64,000 nucleotides of DNA from CAYYWP01 sp050176585 (GCA_050176585.1 JBFXHX010000006.1:62001-126000); one strand, 5' to 3'. Shown: positions 8,673 to 22,472, numbered from the stretch's first letter. Numbers and translations: made by a program. Notes: generated from the sequence alone by a model not told the origin.

Positions 8673-9476
8673 GTGACGGTCGGCGAGGCGTTCGAGGAGC
8701 TGGTGCGCATCATGCACCGGCTGCGTCGTCCCGGGGGCTGCCCATGGGACGGCGAACAGACGCATGCGTCCATCAAACCGTATACGATTGAAGAAGCCTA
8801 CGAGGTCGCGGAAGCGATCGACGCGGGCGACGATCGCGAGCTGTGCACGGAGCTCGGCGACCTCCTGCTGCAGATCGTATTTCATGCGGAGATGGCCAAA
8901 GAGCGGAAGGCGTTCGACGTGGGGGACGTCATCGCCGCCATCAGCGACAAGATGGTGCGCCGCCACCCGCACGTGTTCGGGGACGTCCAGGTCAGCGGTG
9001 CCGATGAGGTGCTGCGCAACTGGTCTCGCATCAAGGCCGCCGAGCGCTCGACGACCGAGGATCGCTCGGCTCTAGCCGGCGTGCCCCGGGCGATGCCCGC
9101 GCTCTTGCGCGCCCAACGGTTAGGGGAGAAGGCCGCCCATGCGGGATTCGACTGGCAAGACCCCGAGGGCGTGATCGACAAGCTCCGCGAGGAGCTCGAC
9201 GAATTGGCGCAAGCCGTTGCGGCCGGCGAGCGCTCGCAGGCGGCGGCAGAGCTGGGCGATCTGCTCTTCGCCGCCACGTCGCTGGCGCGCCATCTGTCCG
9301 TCAACGCGGAGGATGCCACGAAAGGCGCCAGCGACCGCTTCGGCGAACGCTTTCGCCACATGGAAGAAACCCTGGCCGCCGAGCACCGGGACATCCACGA
9401 CCTGTCGCCCGAGGAGCTGGAATCCCGCTGGCAAGCTGCCAAACGCGCGCTCTCGGACAGCGTCTCCGGGGACTGA
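8673..9476 (+). CDS. mazG: Nucleoside triphosphate pyrophosphohydrolase MazG
   Basis: MazG hydrolyses (d)NTPs to monophosphates and pyrophosphate and is regarded as a house-cleaning enzyme. The 267-residue product carries two MazG repeats. The first has GGCPWDGEQTHASI and EEAYEV followed by ELGDLLLQIVFHA; the second has LGEKAAHAGFDW and ELGDLLFAATSLARHL. The start is a GTG at 8673; the ATG 4 bp upstream is out of frame. It is divergent from grxC and followed by a 212-bp gap before rpsT. Confidence 0.96.
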   Translation: MTVGEAFEELVRIMHRLRRPGGCPWDGEQTHASIKPYTIEEAYEVAEAIDAGDDRELCTELGDLLLQIVFHAEMAKERKAFDVGDVIAAISDKMVRRHPHVFGDVQVSGADEVLRNWSRIKAAERSTTEDRSALAGVPRAMPALLRAQRLGEKAAHAGFDWQDPEGVIDKLREELDELAQAVAAGERSQAAAELGDLLFAATSLARHLSVNAEDATKGASDRFGERFRHMEETLAAEHRDIHDLSPEELESRWQAAKRALSDSVSGD

Positions 9477-9632
9477 CGGCTCCCGGGCCCGGCGGGCACG
9501 CCACCTGGGCTCCTTGGCGACCCTTCCGGAACCGCGGCTGGAAGCGTGCCGATCGCGCCGACGAGACCGAGAGCTCGCGAAGCCCGGATGGGGCTTCGCA
9601 CGAGCCACGACGACGAGGTCCTGCCGGCGCAA

Positions 9633-9661
9633 TTGCCTCCGCACAGCCAGCATGGTAGCGG
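9633..9661 (+). promoter_or_regulatory. Candidate rpsT promoter
   Basis: A TTGCCT hexamer (9633-9638) and a TAGCGG hexamer (9656-9661) are separated by 17 bp, leaving about a 20-nt leader before the rpsT Shine-Dalgarno at 9676-9683. Both boxes are imperfect, so this is a tentative call. Confidence 0.3.
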
Positions 9662-9688
9662 TATGCGTTCCAGGCGAGGAGGAACAAA

Positions 9689-9964
9689 GTGGCCAATCGG
9701 CACGCGTCAGCCATCAAGCGCAATAGGCAAAACGCCAAGCGCCGCCAGCGCAATCGCGCAGTGCGCGCGAAGGTGCGCACCGACGTGCGCAAGGTCCGCG
9801 AGGCCGTGGCCAACAAGGACGGTGCTGCCGCCGCCAGCGAGCTCACCAAGGCCATCAAAGAGCTCAGCAAGGCCGCGTCGAAGGGCATCCTCCACAAGAA
9901 TGCCGCTTCGCGCCGTATCGGGCGGCTGAGCCGTCAGGTCGCGGCTTTGCAGCCCGCCAGCTGA
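9689..9964 (+). CDS. rpsT: Small subunit ribosomal protein S20
   Basis: S20 binds 16S rRNA early in 30S assembly. The 91-residue basic protein starts ANRHASAIKRNRQNAKRR and ends with the conserved helix containing GILHKNAASRRIGRLSR. The start is GTG, with a strong GAGGAGG Shine-Dalgarno about 8 bases upstream. A GTG start on rpsT recalls the UUG start used for autoregulation of E. coli rpsT; whether that applies here is inference. Confidence 0.97.
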   Translation: MANRHASAIKRNRQNAKRRQRNRAVRAKVRTDVRKVREAVANKDGAAAASELTKAIKELSKAASKGILHKNAASRRIGRLSRQVAALQPAS

Positions 9965-9990
9965 TCCCGGGCCGCCCGGCACCGGCACGC

Positions 9991-10636
9991 TCAGAAGTCG
10001 TCGAGGATTCGATCGTACACGTCGCGGGCGATCGAGCGCACCATCCGCTCGATTGCGAGATGTTTCTCCGACTCGGCGAGCTGGATGTCCGTGAGGTCGG
10101 CCAGGTCGGAGAAGTTGAGCGTGCCCTGTTGGAACTGCGACGAGCTCGGCACGACTGTCTGCCGGTTCACGCTGTAGTCCTCGATCGCCAGCATGCGCGA
10201 TCCCTGCCACAGCACCGCACCATCGCTCTGGCGGACCAAGACGACGTCCAGCACGAGCCGCGCCTCGTACTGCAATGCGTTGTCCTCCGCATCGAACGAT
10301 ACGGGGCGCGTCTTGAATTCGCGGATGGTGCCGGTGAGCAAGCCCTCGCCACTTTCCGGGTTCTCACGCACCTCCGGGGTGCCGCGCTGGTAGAACTCGC
10401 GCTCGACCGCAAAGGCGAGCGTCTTGTCCAGCCCTTCCTGGCGCGATCGGTTGGTAAACGTACCGACGCTGATGCTCCGAATCGCGGCCGGGGCGCGGGT
10501 CTGCGTGCCGGCCAGCGTGTATCCGCAGGCGCCCAGAAACAGGCTGATGAGCAACGCCGCCGCCAGCCTCAAGGCCTCGCGAGCGGCGCGGCGCCCATAG
10601 CCGGCACCGCGCGGGGCGGCTCCGCGTGCCCCCCGG

Positions 10637-10644
<8 letters not shown>
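9991..10644 (-). CDS. lptE: LPS-assembly lipoprotein LptE
   Basis: LptE plugs the LptD barrel that inserts lipopolysaccharide into the outer membrane. The product has a lipoprotein signal ending LGAC, with the lipidated cysteine at residue 40 counting from the TTG at 10644, followed by GYTLAG, typical of LptE. The body contains the SISVGTFTNRS strand and the LptE-like C-terminus. The TTG at 10644 overlaps the leuS stop by 8 bp. A second in-frame TTG at 10572 would give a compact signal of about 16 residues and may be the true start. leuS-lptE adjacency is common, which supports the call. Confidence 0.87.
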
Positions 10645-13171
<2,527 letters not shown>

Positions 13172-13371
13172 GAGGGGGATCGGTTGCAGCTACCAGAGGG
13201 GCGGTAGCAGGTCTAGCAGGCTAACCGCGCCTGCCGGAGTCTCGCGGCCTGTCAAGCGATGCTGCTGTGCCGCAGTGCGTCGGTGTTCCAGCGTGCGCGC
13301 GGGCGCCGCCAGGCCGCGCCGCGGCTCGCGGTCGTTCGTCGGCCTGCAGCCGTCGACGCCTGCTGAGCCGC

Positions 13372-13800
13372 CTACTCCGGGTTGGGGGTTTGGCCCCGCG
13401 CGAACCCCTTGTACCGGGCGACGGCATCGAGCACGCCGTTTACGAACGCCGCCGACTCCGCCGTGCCGTACCTGCGCGCCACCTCCACGGCTTCGTTGAT
13501 CGCGATCTCGATCGGGAGACCCATCGTCATTTCATACAGGGCGATGCGGATGATATTCGCGTCGATGCGCGACAACCGTTCGACGCGCCAGTTGTTCGAG
13601 ACCGCGCCGACCGCGCCGTCCAACTCGGGACCGTAGTGACGGACGCCGCGCACCAGATCCCACGCGAATTCCCGCACCTTGGGGTTGGTCTCGAAGCTCT
13701 CAGCGAATTTGTGCAAGCCGCTTTCCGAGGTCTCACCGCTCATGTCGAGCTGGTAGAGCACCTGCAACGCGAGCTCTCGACCTTTGCGACGCAGGCTCAT
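13372..13800 (-). CDS. nusB: Transcription antitermination factor NusB
   Basis: NusB binds boxA RNA with S10 (NusE) and promotes antitermination in rRNA operons. The 142-residue protein starts MSLRRKGRELALQVLYQLD and carries the LSRIDANIIRIALYEM and NEAVEVARRYGT segments of the family. It follows ribH, as in many bacteria. boxA-like sequences that it could recognise occur in this window at 50711-50720 and 48652-48661. Confidence 0.97.
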   Translation of the reverse strand: MSLRRKGRELALQVLYQLDMSGETSESGLHKFAESFETNPKVREFAWDLVRGVRHYGPELDGAVGAVSNNWRVERLSRIDANIIRIALYEMTMGLPIEIAINEAVEVARRYGTAESAAFVNGVLDAVARYKGFARGQTPNPE

Positions 13801-13879
13801 GCTGGACCCGATGCACAGGAGGCCATCGGCGCGACGTCGCAGCCCAGCTCAGGCGACGCGTATTGGTGCTCCGAAGCAA

Positions 13880-14359
13880 TCATTCGAATTGGCGTTGGAG
13901 GTTGGCCATCTCGATCGCGGCGAGCGCGGCGTCATCGCCCTTGTTCCCGTGTTTGCCGCCGGCGCGCTCGAGCGCCTGTTCGATCGTACTGGTCGTGAGC
14001 ACTCCCAGCGCGACAGGACGGCGGTGAGCCAAGGAGAGACGGCCGATCTCGGCCACCACCCACTGGGCGATCATGTCGAAATGCGGTGTTTCGCCCCGCA
14101 CGACGGCACCCAAGGCGACGATCGCGTCGATGCGATTGCTGCGCGCGTAGAGGTCGATGGCGAACGGGAGCTCGAAGGCGCCCGGCACGTGTGCGACCTC
14201 GATGGCTCCGGCGGGCACGCCTTGGCGCGCCAACGTCGCGAGGGCACCCTCTAAAAGGCGTTCGGTCACCACCGAATTGAACCGCGACACGGCGATACCG
14301 ACGCGCAACCCCGCACCATCGAGGGAGCTGACGAACTGCTTCGGCATGGCCCGGCTCAA
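13880..14359 (-). CDS. ribH: 6,7-dimethyl-8-ribityllumazine synthase
   Basis: Lumazine synthase condenses 3,4-dihydroxy-2-butanone 4-phosphate with the pyrimidine intermediate, the step before riboflavin. The 159-residue protein shows the substrate motifs SRFN, GAFELP, GAVVRGETPHFD and the C-terminal GNKGDDAALAAIEM. It overlaps the RibBA gene by 4 bp and precedes nusB. Confidence 0.97.
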   Translation of the reverse strand: MSRAMPKQFVSSLDGAGLRVGIAVSRFNSVVTERLLEGALATLARQGVPAGAIEVAHVPGAFELPFAIDLYARSNRIDAIVALGAVVRGETPHFDMIAQWVVAEIGRLSLAHRRPVALGVLTTSTIEQALERAGGKHGNKGDDAALAAIEMANLQRQFE

Positions 14360-15558
14360 CCCAGGTCGGAGAACAGATGCCCGAGCTTCGCCTGCTTGGT
14401 GCGCAGGTACCGGATGTTCCCCGCGTGCGGTGGCACCTCGATCGGCACGCGCTCAGTTACGGTGACACCGTACGTCTCCAGACCTTCGATCTTCTTCGGG
14501 TTGTTGGTAATGAGGCGAATGCTGCGCGCGCCGAGATCGCGCAAGATCTGCGCCCCGATGCCGTAATCGCGCCCGTCGTCCTTGAATCCGAGCTCGAGGT
14601 TCGCCTCGACGGTGTCGCGCCCGCGATCCTGCAACTGATACGCGCGCAGTTTGTTCGCCAGCCCGATACCGCGGCCCTCCTGGTGGAGATACACCAGGAC
14701 GCCGCGCTTCTCGCGCGCAATCATCTGCAAGGCGCGATCGAGCTGGTCGCCGCAGTCGCAGCGCTCCGAGCCGAACACGTCGCCGGTGAGGCATTGCGAA
14801 TGCAGGCGGACGAGCACGCCGGCGCGCCCCGCGACGGCCCCTTTCACCACCGCGATGTGCTCGTGGCCATCGACGGAGTTGCGGTACACGACGGCGCGGA
14901 AGCGACCCCCGGTGCGAATGGTGACGGTGCGCTCGGCGATCCGTTCGGCGAGGGATTCGTTGCGCAGGCGGTGGGCCACGAGCTCCGACAAGCGCACGAC
15001 CCGCAGGCCGAACGCCTTCGTGAGCGCGTCGAGATCGCTGGGCCCGGCGAGGCTGCCGTCATCTTTCAAGATCGTGCAAACCGCAGCCGCCGGTGCTCCG
15101 CCGGCCATGCGCGCCAGGTCGATCGCGGCCTCCGTGAGACCGGCGCGGGCCAGGACGCCGCCGGCGCGCCCGACGATCGGCATGACGTGTCCCGGCATGA
15201 CGAGATCGTCCGGTCCGGCATCGGGCGCCATGGCCGCGCGGATCGTCGTGGCGCGGTCGGCCGCGGAAATGCCGGTGGTCACCCCGCGGCGGGCTTCGAT
15301 CGAGGCGCCGTACGAGCGCCGCGTGGCCGACGCGGACTCCGGAGCCATGAGCGGAATACCGAGCTGGCGCAGGCGCTCCTCGGTCATGCAGAGGCAGACC
15401 AGCCCGCGCGCGTGGGTGGCCATGAAGTTCACCGCTTCCGCGGTGACCTGCTCCGCCATCATGCAGAGCTGCGACTCGCCGCCTTCGGTTTCGGTGACGA
15501 CGACGAAGCGGCCCTCTTTCAGATCACTCAGCGCCGGTGCGATTCCACTAGTTGGCAT
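14356..15558 (-). CDS. ribA: RibBA-like protein: intact GTP cyclohydrolase II with degenerate DHBP-synthase domain
   Basis: This 400-residue protein has the bifunctional RibBA layout. The C-terminal GTP cyclohydrolase II half looks intact: zinc cysteines in CLTGDVFGSERCDCGDQ, HQEGRGIGL, and the NPKKIEGL region. The N-terminal 3,4-dihydroxy-2-butanone-4-phosphate synthase half keeps the fold but not the catalytic residues. The canonical DRENEGD motif reads TETEGGESQ at 22-30, so the metal-binding Glu is lost. The metal-ligand His of the GHTEA motif is Leu141 (GLTEA). The codon for Leu141 is a clear CTC, not a frame artefact. I infer that only the cyclohydrolase is active and that a separate RibB exists elsewhere. 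It overlaps ribD by 11 bp and ribH by 4 bp. Confidence 0.9.
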   Translation of the reverse strand: MPTSGIAPALSDLKEGRFVVVTETEGGESQLCMMAEQVTAEAVNFMATHARGLVCLCMTEERLRQLGIPLMAPESASATRRSYGASIEARRGVTTGISAADRATTIRAAMAPDAGPDDLVMPGHVMPIVGRAGGVLARAGLTEAAIDLARMAGGAPAAAVCTILKDDGSLAGPSDLDALTKAFGLRVVRLSELVAHRLRNESLAERIAERTVTIRTGGRFRAVVYRNSVDGHEHIAVVKGAVAGRAGVLVRLHSQCLTGDVFGSERCDCGDQLDRALQMIAREKRGVLVYLHQEGRGIGLANKLRAYQLQDRGRDTVEANLELGFKDDGRDYGIGAQILRDLGARSIRLITNNPKKIEGLETYGVTVTERVPIEVPPHAGNIRYLRTKQAKLGHLFSDLG

Positions 15559-16651
15559 GGCGCGCTCCGATCATGGCATCCACCAGCAGATCATCGCCTA
15601 TGCGGTCGACGCGGGTAATGCGCAGCGCCGGCGCACTGGGCAGCGCGCGCACCCCGAGCATCCCGAGCATATCGAGGCCGTCGGCACCGATCACTTTGGG
15701 CGCCAGGAACAGCATCAGCCGGTCGACGACGCGCGCGCGCAGCGCCGCTGCCGCCAGCGTCGCACCGCCTTCGAGAAGCACGGAGCTGACGCCGCGTCGC
15801 GCCAGCGCGCGCAACAGGCGCGGCAGGGACACGTGACCGGCGCGCCCCGGCGCGACGAGCACGGCGGCACCCCGCGCTTGCAGCGCTTTGAGTTTGCGTC
15901 CTCGTGAGGCCACGGTGGCGATCAGCGTACCTGGCGCCGATGCCTTTGTCAGCACAGCGGCATCGAGCGGAATGCGCAACCGCCCGTCGACGATCACCCG
16001 AAGCGGATCGCGCCCGCCGCGGACCCGGCAGGTCAGCTGGGGATTGTCGGCCAGCACCGTGCCCGCGCCCACCATTACCGCGTCGTTCTCGTTGCGGAGG
16101 CGGTGCACGAGCTGCCGCGCTGCCGGCCCCGTGATCCAGCGCGAGGCGCCACTAGTGGTCGCGATCTTGCCGTCGAGCGTCGCCGCCAGCTTGAGGGTCA
16201 CGAATGGCCGGCCGCGGCGCATGACGCTCGCGAACCCCGCGATCAGCTCGGCGCTTGCGGCGGGCTCGGGCCCCGGCTCAACCGCCACTCCAGCCCGGCG
16301 CAGCCGGGCGGTACCGCCACCGCGCACGCGCGGGTTCGGATCTCGCGCGCCGTACACCACGCGCCGGATGCCGGCCGCGAGCACCGCATCGACGCACGGC
16401 GGCGTACGCCCGTGGTGGTTGCAAGGCTCGAGGGTGACGTAGAGCGTCGCGCCGCGGGCGCGCCCACCGGCATTGCACAGGGCCTCGACCTCAGCGTGTG
16501 CCGCGCCCGCGCGGCGATGCCAGCCCTCTCCCACTGCGCGGCCGCGCGCCACCACCACGGCGCCGACGGGCGGGTTCGGGCTGGTGCGGCCCAGGCCTTT
16601 GCGCGCCAGTGCCACGGCGCGCCGCATGAAACGGACGTCGTCGGCCTTCAC
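15548..16651 (-). CDS. ribD: Bifunctional riboflavin biosynthesis deaminase/reductase RibD
   Basis: RibD deaminates and then reduces the pyrimidine intermediate of riboflavin synthesis. The 367-residue product has the zinc deaminase domain (HAEVEAL and PCNHHGRTPPC) at the N-terminus and the dihydrofolate-reductase-like reductase domain (from about residue 150, with TLDGKIAT and VDGRLRIP) at the C-terminus. It overlaps nrdR by 4 bp upstream and the RibBA gene by 11 bp downstream, leaving no room for ribE between them. Confidence 0.97.
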   Translation of the reverse strand: MKADDVRFMRRAVALARKGLGRTSPNPPVGAVVVARGRAVGEGWHRRAGAAHAEVEALCNAGGRARGATLYVTLEPCNHHGRTPPCVDAVLAAGIRRVVYGARDPNPRVRGGGTARLRRAGVAVEPGPEPAASAELIAGFASVMRRGRPFVTLKLAATLDGKIATTSGASRWITGPAARQLVHRLRNENDAVMVGAGTVLADNPQLTCRVRGGRDPLRVIVDGRLRIPLDAAVLTKASAPGTLIATVASRGRKLKALQARGAAVLVAPGRAGHVSLPRLLRALARRGVSSVLLEGGATLAAAALRARVVDRLMLFLAPKVIGADGLDMLGMLGVRALPSAPALRITRVDRIGDDLLVDAMIGARHAN

Positions 16652-17148
16652 GCAGCTCCAGCCGAGGAGGGGCCCCGGCCGCGTCGGGAGCGCTGCCCTT
16701 CCTTCACCAAATCCTGGAGCTCGCGCATGAACTCGCCGACGTCACGGAAGGAGCGATAGACCGAGGCAAAACGCACGTAGGCGACCTGATCGAGCTTGTG
16801 CAATTCGCGCATGACCGCTTCGCCGACCACGGAGCTCGGTACTTCATTCTCGGCCCGTTCCTGAACGAGGCGTTCGACGCGGTCGGCGGCATGTTCGATC
16901 GCGGGTGCGCTCACCGGGCGTTTCTCACAGGCTTTCTTGAGACCGGCCACGAGCTTGGCGCGGTCGTAGGGCTCGCGCCGGCCGTCCTTCTTCACGATGA
17001 GCGGGAGCATTTCCTCGACCCGCTCGTAGGTGGTGAAGCGCCGACCGCACTTCCCGCACTCGCGCCGGCGGCGAATCGCCCGGTCATCCTTCGTGAGGCG
17101 CGAGTCGATGACCTTATTCTCGAGATCATGGCAGTAGGGGCACTTCAT
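16648..17148 (-). CDS. nrdR: Transcriptional repressor NrdR
   Basis: NrdR is a zinc-ribbon/ATP-cone repressor of ribonucleotide reductase genes. The 166-residue protein begins MKCPYCH with the second cysteine pair in CGKCGRRFTTYE, then an ATP cone (LIVKKDGRREPYDRAKL). nrdR-ribD adjacency is widespread. The last ~20 residues are an Arg/Gly/Ala-rich tail overlapping the ribD start. Confidence 0.97.
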   Translation of the reverse strand: MKCPYCHDLENKVIDSRLTKDDRAIRRRRECGKCGRRFTTYERVEEMLPLIVKKDGRREPYDRAKLVAGLKKACEKRPVSAPAIEHAADRVERLVQERAENEVPSSVVGEAVMRELHKLDQVAYVRFASVYRSFRDVGEFMRELQDLVKEGQRSRRGRGPSSAGAA

Positions 17149-17252
17149 GGCGTGCGGGGACGGTTAGCCCACCGAGGCCGGCGCGGCAAACACACGCCAT
17201 GAGCGGCACCGCGCGACATTCGCGGGCACGAGCGCCGCGGCGCCCGCTGGGC

Positions 17253-18683
17253 TCACGGCCGGGCGCGCTCGAGCGGGTTGCGGACCTCGAACAGCACGAG
17301 TTGGCGTTCCTTGGTCGCGTCCGACACCGGCAGCGGGTAGCGCCCCGTAAAGCAGGCGTCACAGAAACCTTCGCCAGCACCACCGGTAAACGGATAGAGG
17401 CCGCGTGGACTGAGAAACCCGAGGCTGTCCGCGGTGATGAACTCGCGGATATCCTCGACCGATTGCGAGGACGCGATCAGCTCCGAGCGGGTCGGCGTAT
17501 CGACCCCGTAATAACAGGGGCCAATCGTCGGGGGTGAGCTGATGCGCATGTGGACCTCGCGCGCCCCGGCGTTGCGCACCATGGCCACGATCTTTCGGCT
17601 GGTCGTGCCGCGGACGATGGAATCGTCGACCACGACCACCCGCTTCCCTTCGAGGACCTGGCGTTGCGCATTCAGCTTCACCTTCACCCCGAAATGACGA
17701 ATGGCCTCCTGCGGTTCGATGAAGGTGCGGCCGACGTAATGGTTGCGGATGAGGCCGAAGTCGAAGGGCAAGCCGGACTCCTCGGCGAAGCCGAGCGCCG
17801 CGGGCACACCTGAGTCCGGCACCGGCACGACGATATCGGCATCGGCCGGCCGTTCGCGGGCCAGTTGCCGACCGAGAGCCTTGCGCACCTGGTAGACGTT
17901 GCGTCCGAACACGGTGCTGTCGGGCCGGGCGAAATAGACGTACTCGAACACGCAACGCGTCTGCGGCGCGCTGGCGAACGGGAAGAAGCTGCGCACGCCC
18001 TCGGCCGAGGCCACCACGACCTCCCCGGGCTGCACTTCGCGGTCGTACTCGGCGCCGATCAGATCGAGGGCACAGGTTTCGGATGCGAACACCACCGCAT
18101 CCTTGATCCGCCCCATCACCAGCGGACGAAATCCGTTCGGGTCGCGTGCGGCGACCATCTGGTCCTGGCTAAGGAACAAGAGCGAGTAGGCGCCGCGCAC
18201 GGCCCCGAGCGCCGCGACGATGCGCTCGACCAGCGACTCGCCGGCGGCCGAGGCAATCAGATGCACGATGACTTCAGTGTCGACGGAGGACTGAAAGATC
18301 GCGCCGCGCGCTTCGAGTTGCTCGCGCAACTCCAGGGCGTTCACCAGGTTGCCGTTGTGGGCCACGGCCAGCCCACCGCGGTTGAACTCGACCACGAAGG
18401 GCTGCGTGTTCTTCAGCAGCGTACGGCCGCTCGTAGCGTATCGGTTGTGCCCGATGGCCATCGTGCCGTTCAGCCGGCCGAGGATTTCGTGATCGAACAC
18501 GTCCGCCACGAGCCCGAGGCCGCGGTGGGAGAGCAGGATCTGCCCATCCGATGCAACGATTCCCGAGCCCTCCTGGCCGCGGTGCTGCTGCGCGTAGAGG
18601 CCGAGGTAGACGAGGTTCGCCGCTTCGGCATGCCCGTACACGCCCATGAGCGCGCACTCCTCGCGGAAGCGGTCGGGTGTCAT
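17253..18683 (-). CDS. purF: Amidophosphoribosyltransferase (glutamine PRPP amidotransferase)
   Basis: PurF performs the first committed step of purine synthesis, moving glutamine amide nitrogen onto PRPP. I set the start at the ATG at 18683, 8 bp after purL ends; the upstream part of the longer frame is a shadow of purL. The 476-residue product has a short propeptide before the nucleophile Cys10, the glutaminase signature (YLGLYAQQHRGQEGSG), and the PRPP loop VVVVDDSIVRGTTS. Cysteines in RCVFEYVYFARPDS, GPCYYGVDTPT and FCDACFTGRYP match the Fe-S ligands of the Bacillus-type enzyme, so it probably carries a 4Fe-4S cluster and needs propeptide removal. Confidence 0.97.
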   Translation of the reverse strand: MTPDRFREECALMGVYGHAEAANLVYLGLYAQQHRGQEGSGIVASDGQILLSHRGLGLVADVFDHEILGRLNGTMAIGHNRYATSGRTLLKNTQPFVVEFNRGGLAVAHNGNLVNALELREQLEARGAIFQSSVDTEVIVHLIASAAGESLVERIVAALGAVRGAYSLLFLSQDQMVAARDPNGFRPLVMGRIKDAVVFASETCALDLIGAEYDREVQPGEVVVASAEGVRSFFPFASAPQTRCVFEYVYFARPDSTVFGRNVYQVRKALGRQLARERPADADIVVPVPDSGVPAALGFAEESGLPFDFGLIRNHYVGRTFIEPQEAIRHFGVKVKLNAQRQVLEGKRVVVVDDSIVRGTTSRKIVAMVRNAGAREVHMRISSPPTIGPCYYGVDTPTRSELIASSQSVEDIREFITADSLGFLSPRGLYPFTGGAGEGFCDACFTGRYPLPVSDATKERQLVLFEVRNPLERARP

Positions 18684-18691
18684 CGAGGCGC

Positions 18692-20910
<2,219 letters not shown>

Positions 20911-20914
<4 letters not shown>

Positions 20915-21642
20915 AGGCCGGGGGGCACAGAAGCGCTGCGAGCGGGCAGGCCTTCAGACAGCGTCGCCCGCACGGAGCGGAAGAAGCCGGCGCCGTCGAT
21001 GCCGCCGCACAGCGCTTCGCACGCGTGCTCGGGATGCGGCATCAAGCCGAGCACATTGCGTTCGGCGTTCACGATCCCGGCGATGTTGCGCAAGGAGCCG
21101 TTCGGGTTGGCCTCTTCGGTCGCCCGGCCGCTGGCGTCCGTATAACGGAGGACGATCTGACGGGCGTCCTCGAGCTCCTGCAAAGTCCGCAGGTCGGCGA
21201 CGTAGCAGCCCTCGCCGTGTTTGATCGGCAGCGTGAGCACCTGCGCTTGCGCATAGCTGCGCGTGAATGGGGTGTCGGTCTCATCCACCCGGCAATGCAC
21301 GGGACGACACAAGAAGCTCAGGCCGCGGTTCCGCATCAGTGCGCCCGGCAGTAACCCGGCCTCGCACAGCACTTGGAACCCGTTGCAAATGCCCATCACG
21401 AGTCCGCCGTCGCGCGCGAACCGGACGATGCTGTCCATCACCGGAGCGAACCGCGCCAGGGCGCCGGCGCGGAGGTAGTCCCCATAGGAGAATCCGCCCG
21501 GGAGCACGACGCAGTCGACGCCGTGCAACGAGCGATCCTTGTGCCAGAGACGGACGGCGGGCTCGCCGAGCACCTGCTCGAGCGCATAGAGGGCATCGCC
21601 ATCGTCGAGGGAGCCCGGAAACGTCACTACACCCCAGCGCAT
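20911..21642 (-). CDS. purQ: Phosphoribosylformylglycinamidine synthase glutaminase subunit PurQ
   Basis: PurQ is the class I glutaminase that feeds ammonia to PurL. I placed the start at ATG 21642, giving 243 residues beginning MRWGVVTFPGS, rather than the longer frame to 21717, which would extend into purS. The triad region is visible: nucleophile Cys in GICNGFQVL, and His-Glu in MPHPEH. The oxyanion segment VLPGGFSYGDYLRAG is typical. Confidence 0.97.
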
Positions 21643-21656
21643 GGATCCCGCCCCAC

Positions 21657-21896
21657 TCACTCGTCGATCTCGAATCGATAATCCTCGATCACACCGTTGG
21701 CGAGTAGCTTGCGGCACATGTCGTCCACGCGTCCGGGGACCCCCGCGGCATCCCCGTCGACGTGCAGCTCGACGTATTTGCCGAGCCGGACGTCGTGCGC
21801 TTCCTCAAATCCGAGCGCGTGCAACGCGCGCTCGATCGCCTTGCCGGCCGGATCGAGCACACCAGGCTTGAGCGTCACGTAGACTTTCGCGCGCAC
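21657..21896 (-). CDS. purS: Phosphoribosylformylglycinamidine synthase subunit PurS
   Basis: PurS is the small structural subunit that bridges PurL and PurQ. I chose the GTG at 21896, preceded by GAGAGGGAG at good spacing, giving 79 residues starting VRAKVYVTLKPGVLDPAGKA, the normal PurS size and N-terminus. The in-frame ATG at 21974 would add 26 residues with no family support. The ending EDYRFEIDE is typical. It is 14 bp from purQ and 99 bp from dut. Confidence 0.93.
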   Translation of the reverse strand: MRAKVYVTLKPGVLDPAGKAIERALHALGFEEAHDVRLGKYVELHVDGDAAGVPGRVDDMCRKLLANGVIEDYRFEIDE

Positions 21897-21995
21897 GGGC
21901 TGATCTCCCTCTCGAATTCCCGACGTGAATGGCGACGGGTCGACTCCCCCTTGCTCCATAGCATGTTGAGTCAACGGCGTCGCGTATGCGTTCCG

Positions 21996-22472
21996 TCAGC
22001 GCCCGGTGTGGCCGAGCCCGCCGACGCCGCGAGCACTCTCGCTGAGCGCGTCGACCTCGACCCACTCGACCCGTGCCACCGGGCTCACCAGCAGCTGGGC
22101 GATGCGTTCACCGCGCTGAATGTCGACGGCTGTATCGCCGAGATTCACCAATAGCACGTGGATTTCGCCGCGGTAGTCAGCATCGATCGTCCCTGGGGCG
22201 TTCAGCACGGTGAGGCCGTGCCGGAGAGCGAGTCCGCTGCGAGGCCGCACCTGTCCTTCGAACCCGGGGGGAATCTCCACGGCCAGACCCGTCGGCACGG
22301 CCGCGCGCGCACCCGGGGCGAGGCGCAGTGGCGCGTCGACATCGGCGAGCAGATCCATGCCCGCGGCTTCGGCGGTCTGATATGCGGGCAGGGGCAATGG
22401 CGCAGCCGTCTCACGCACCCGGCGCACGCGCAGTTGCACGACCGCGGCGCGACCGGCCGGCGGCACCATCAC
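21996..22472 (-). CDS. dut: dUTP diphosphatase
   Basis: Trimeric dUTPase hydrolyses dUTP to dUMP, keeping uracil out of DNA and feeding thymidylate synthesis. The 158-residue product shows the five family motifs: AAGMDLLA, RPRSGLAL, LNAPGTIDADYRGEI, RGERIAQLL and the C-terminal RGVGGLGHTGR, a variant of the nucleotide-capping motif. Its ATG overlaps the stop of the upstream peptidase gene by 4 bp. Confidence 0.97.
   Translation of the reverse strand: MMVPPAGRAAVVQLRVRRVRETAAPLPLPAYQTAEAAGMDLLADVDAPLRLAPGARAAVPTGLAVEIPPGFEGQVRPRSGLALRHGLTVLNAPGTIDADYRGEIHVLLVNLGDTAVDIQRGERIAQLLVSPVARVEWVEVDALSESARGVGGLGHTGR

Noticed and set aside
9967..9979. Small GC hairpin between convergent rpsT and lptE
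   Set aside because: The stem is only 5 bp and no T-run follows, so it is not supported as a terminator.
13189..13255. TTGACA (minus, 13250-13255) and a GCTACC/GGTAGC stem upstream of leuS, considered as promoter or T-box leader
   Set aside because: No -10 box lies at 16-18 bp from TTGACA, and no T-box specifier or antiterminator could be recognised.
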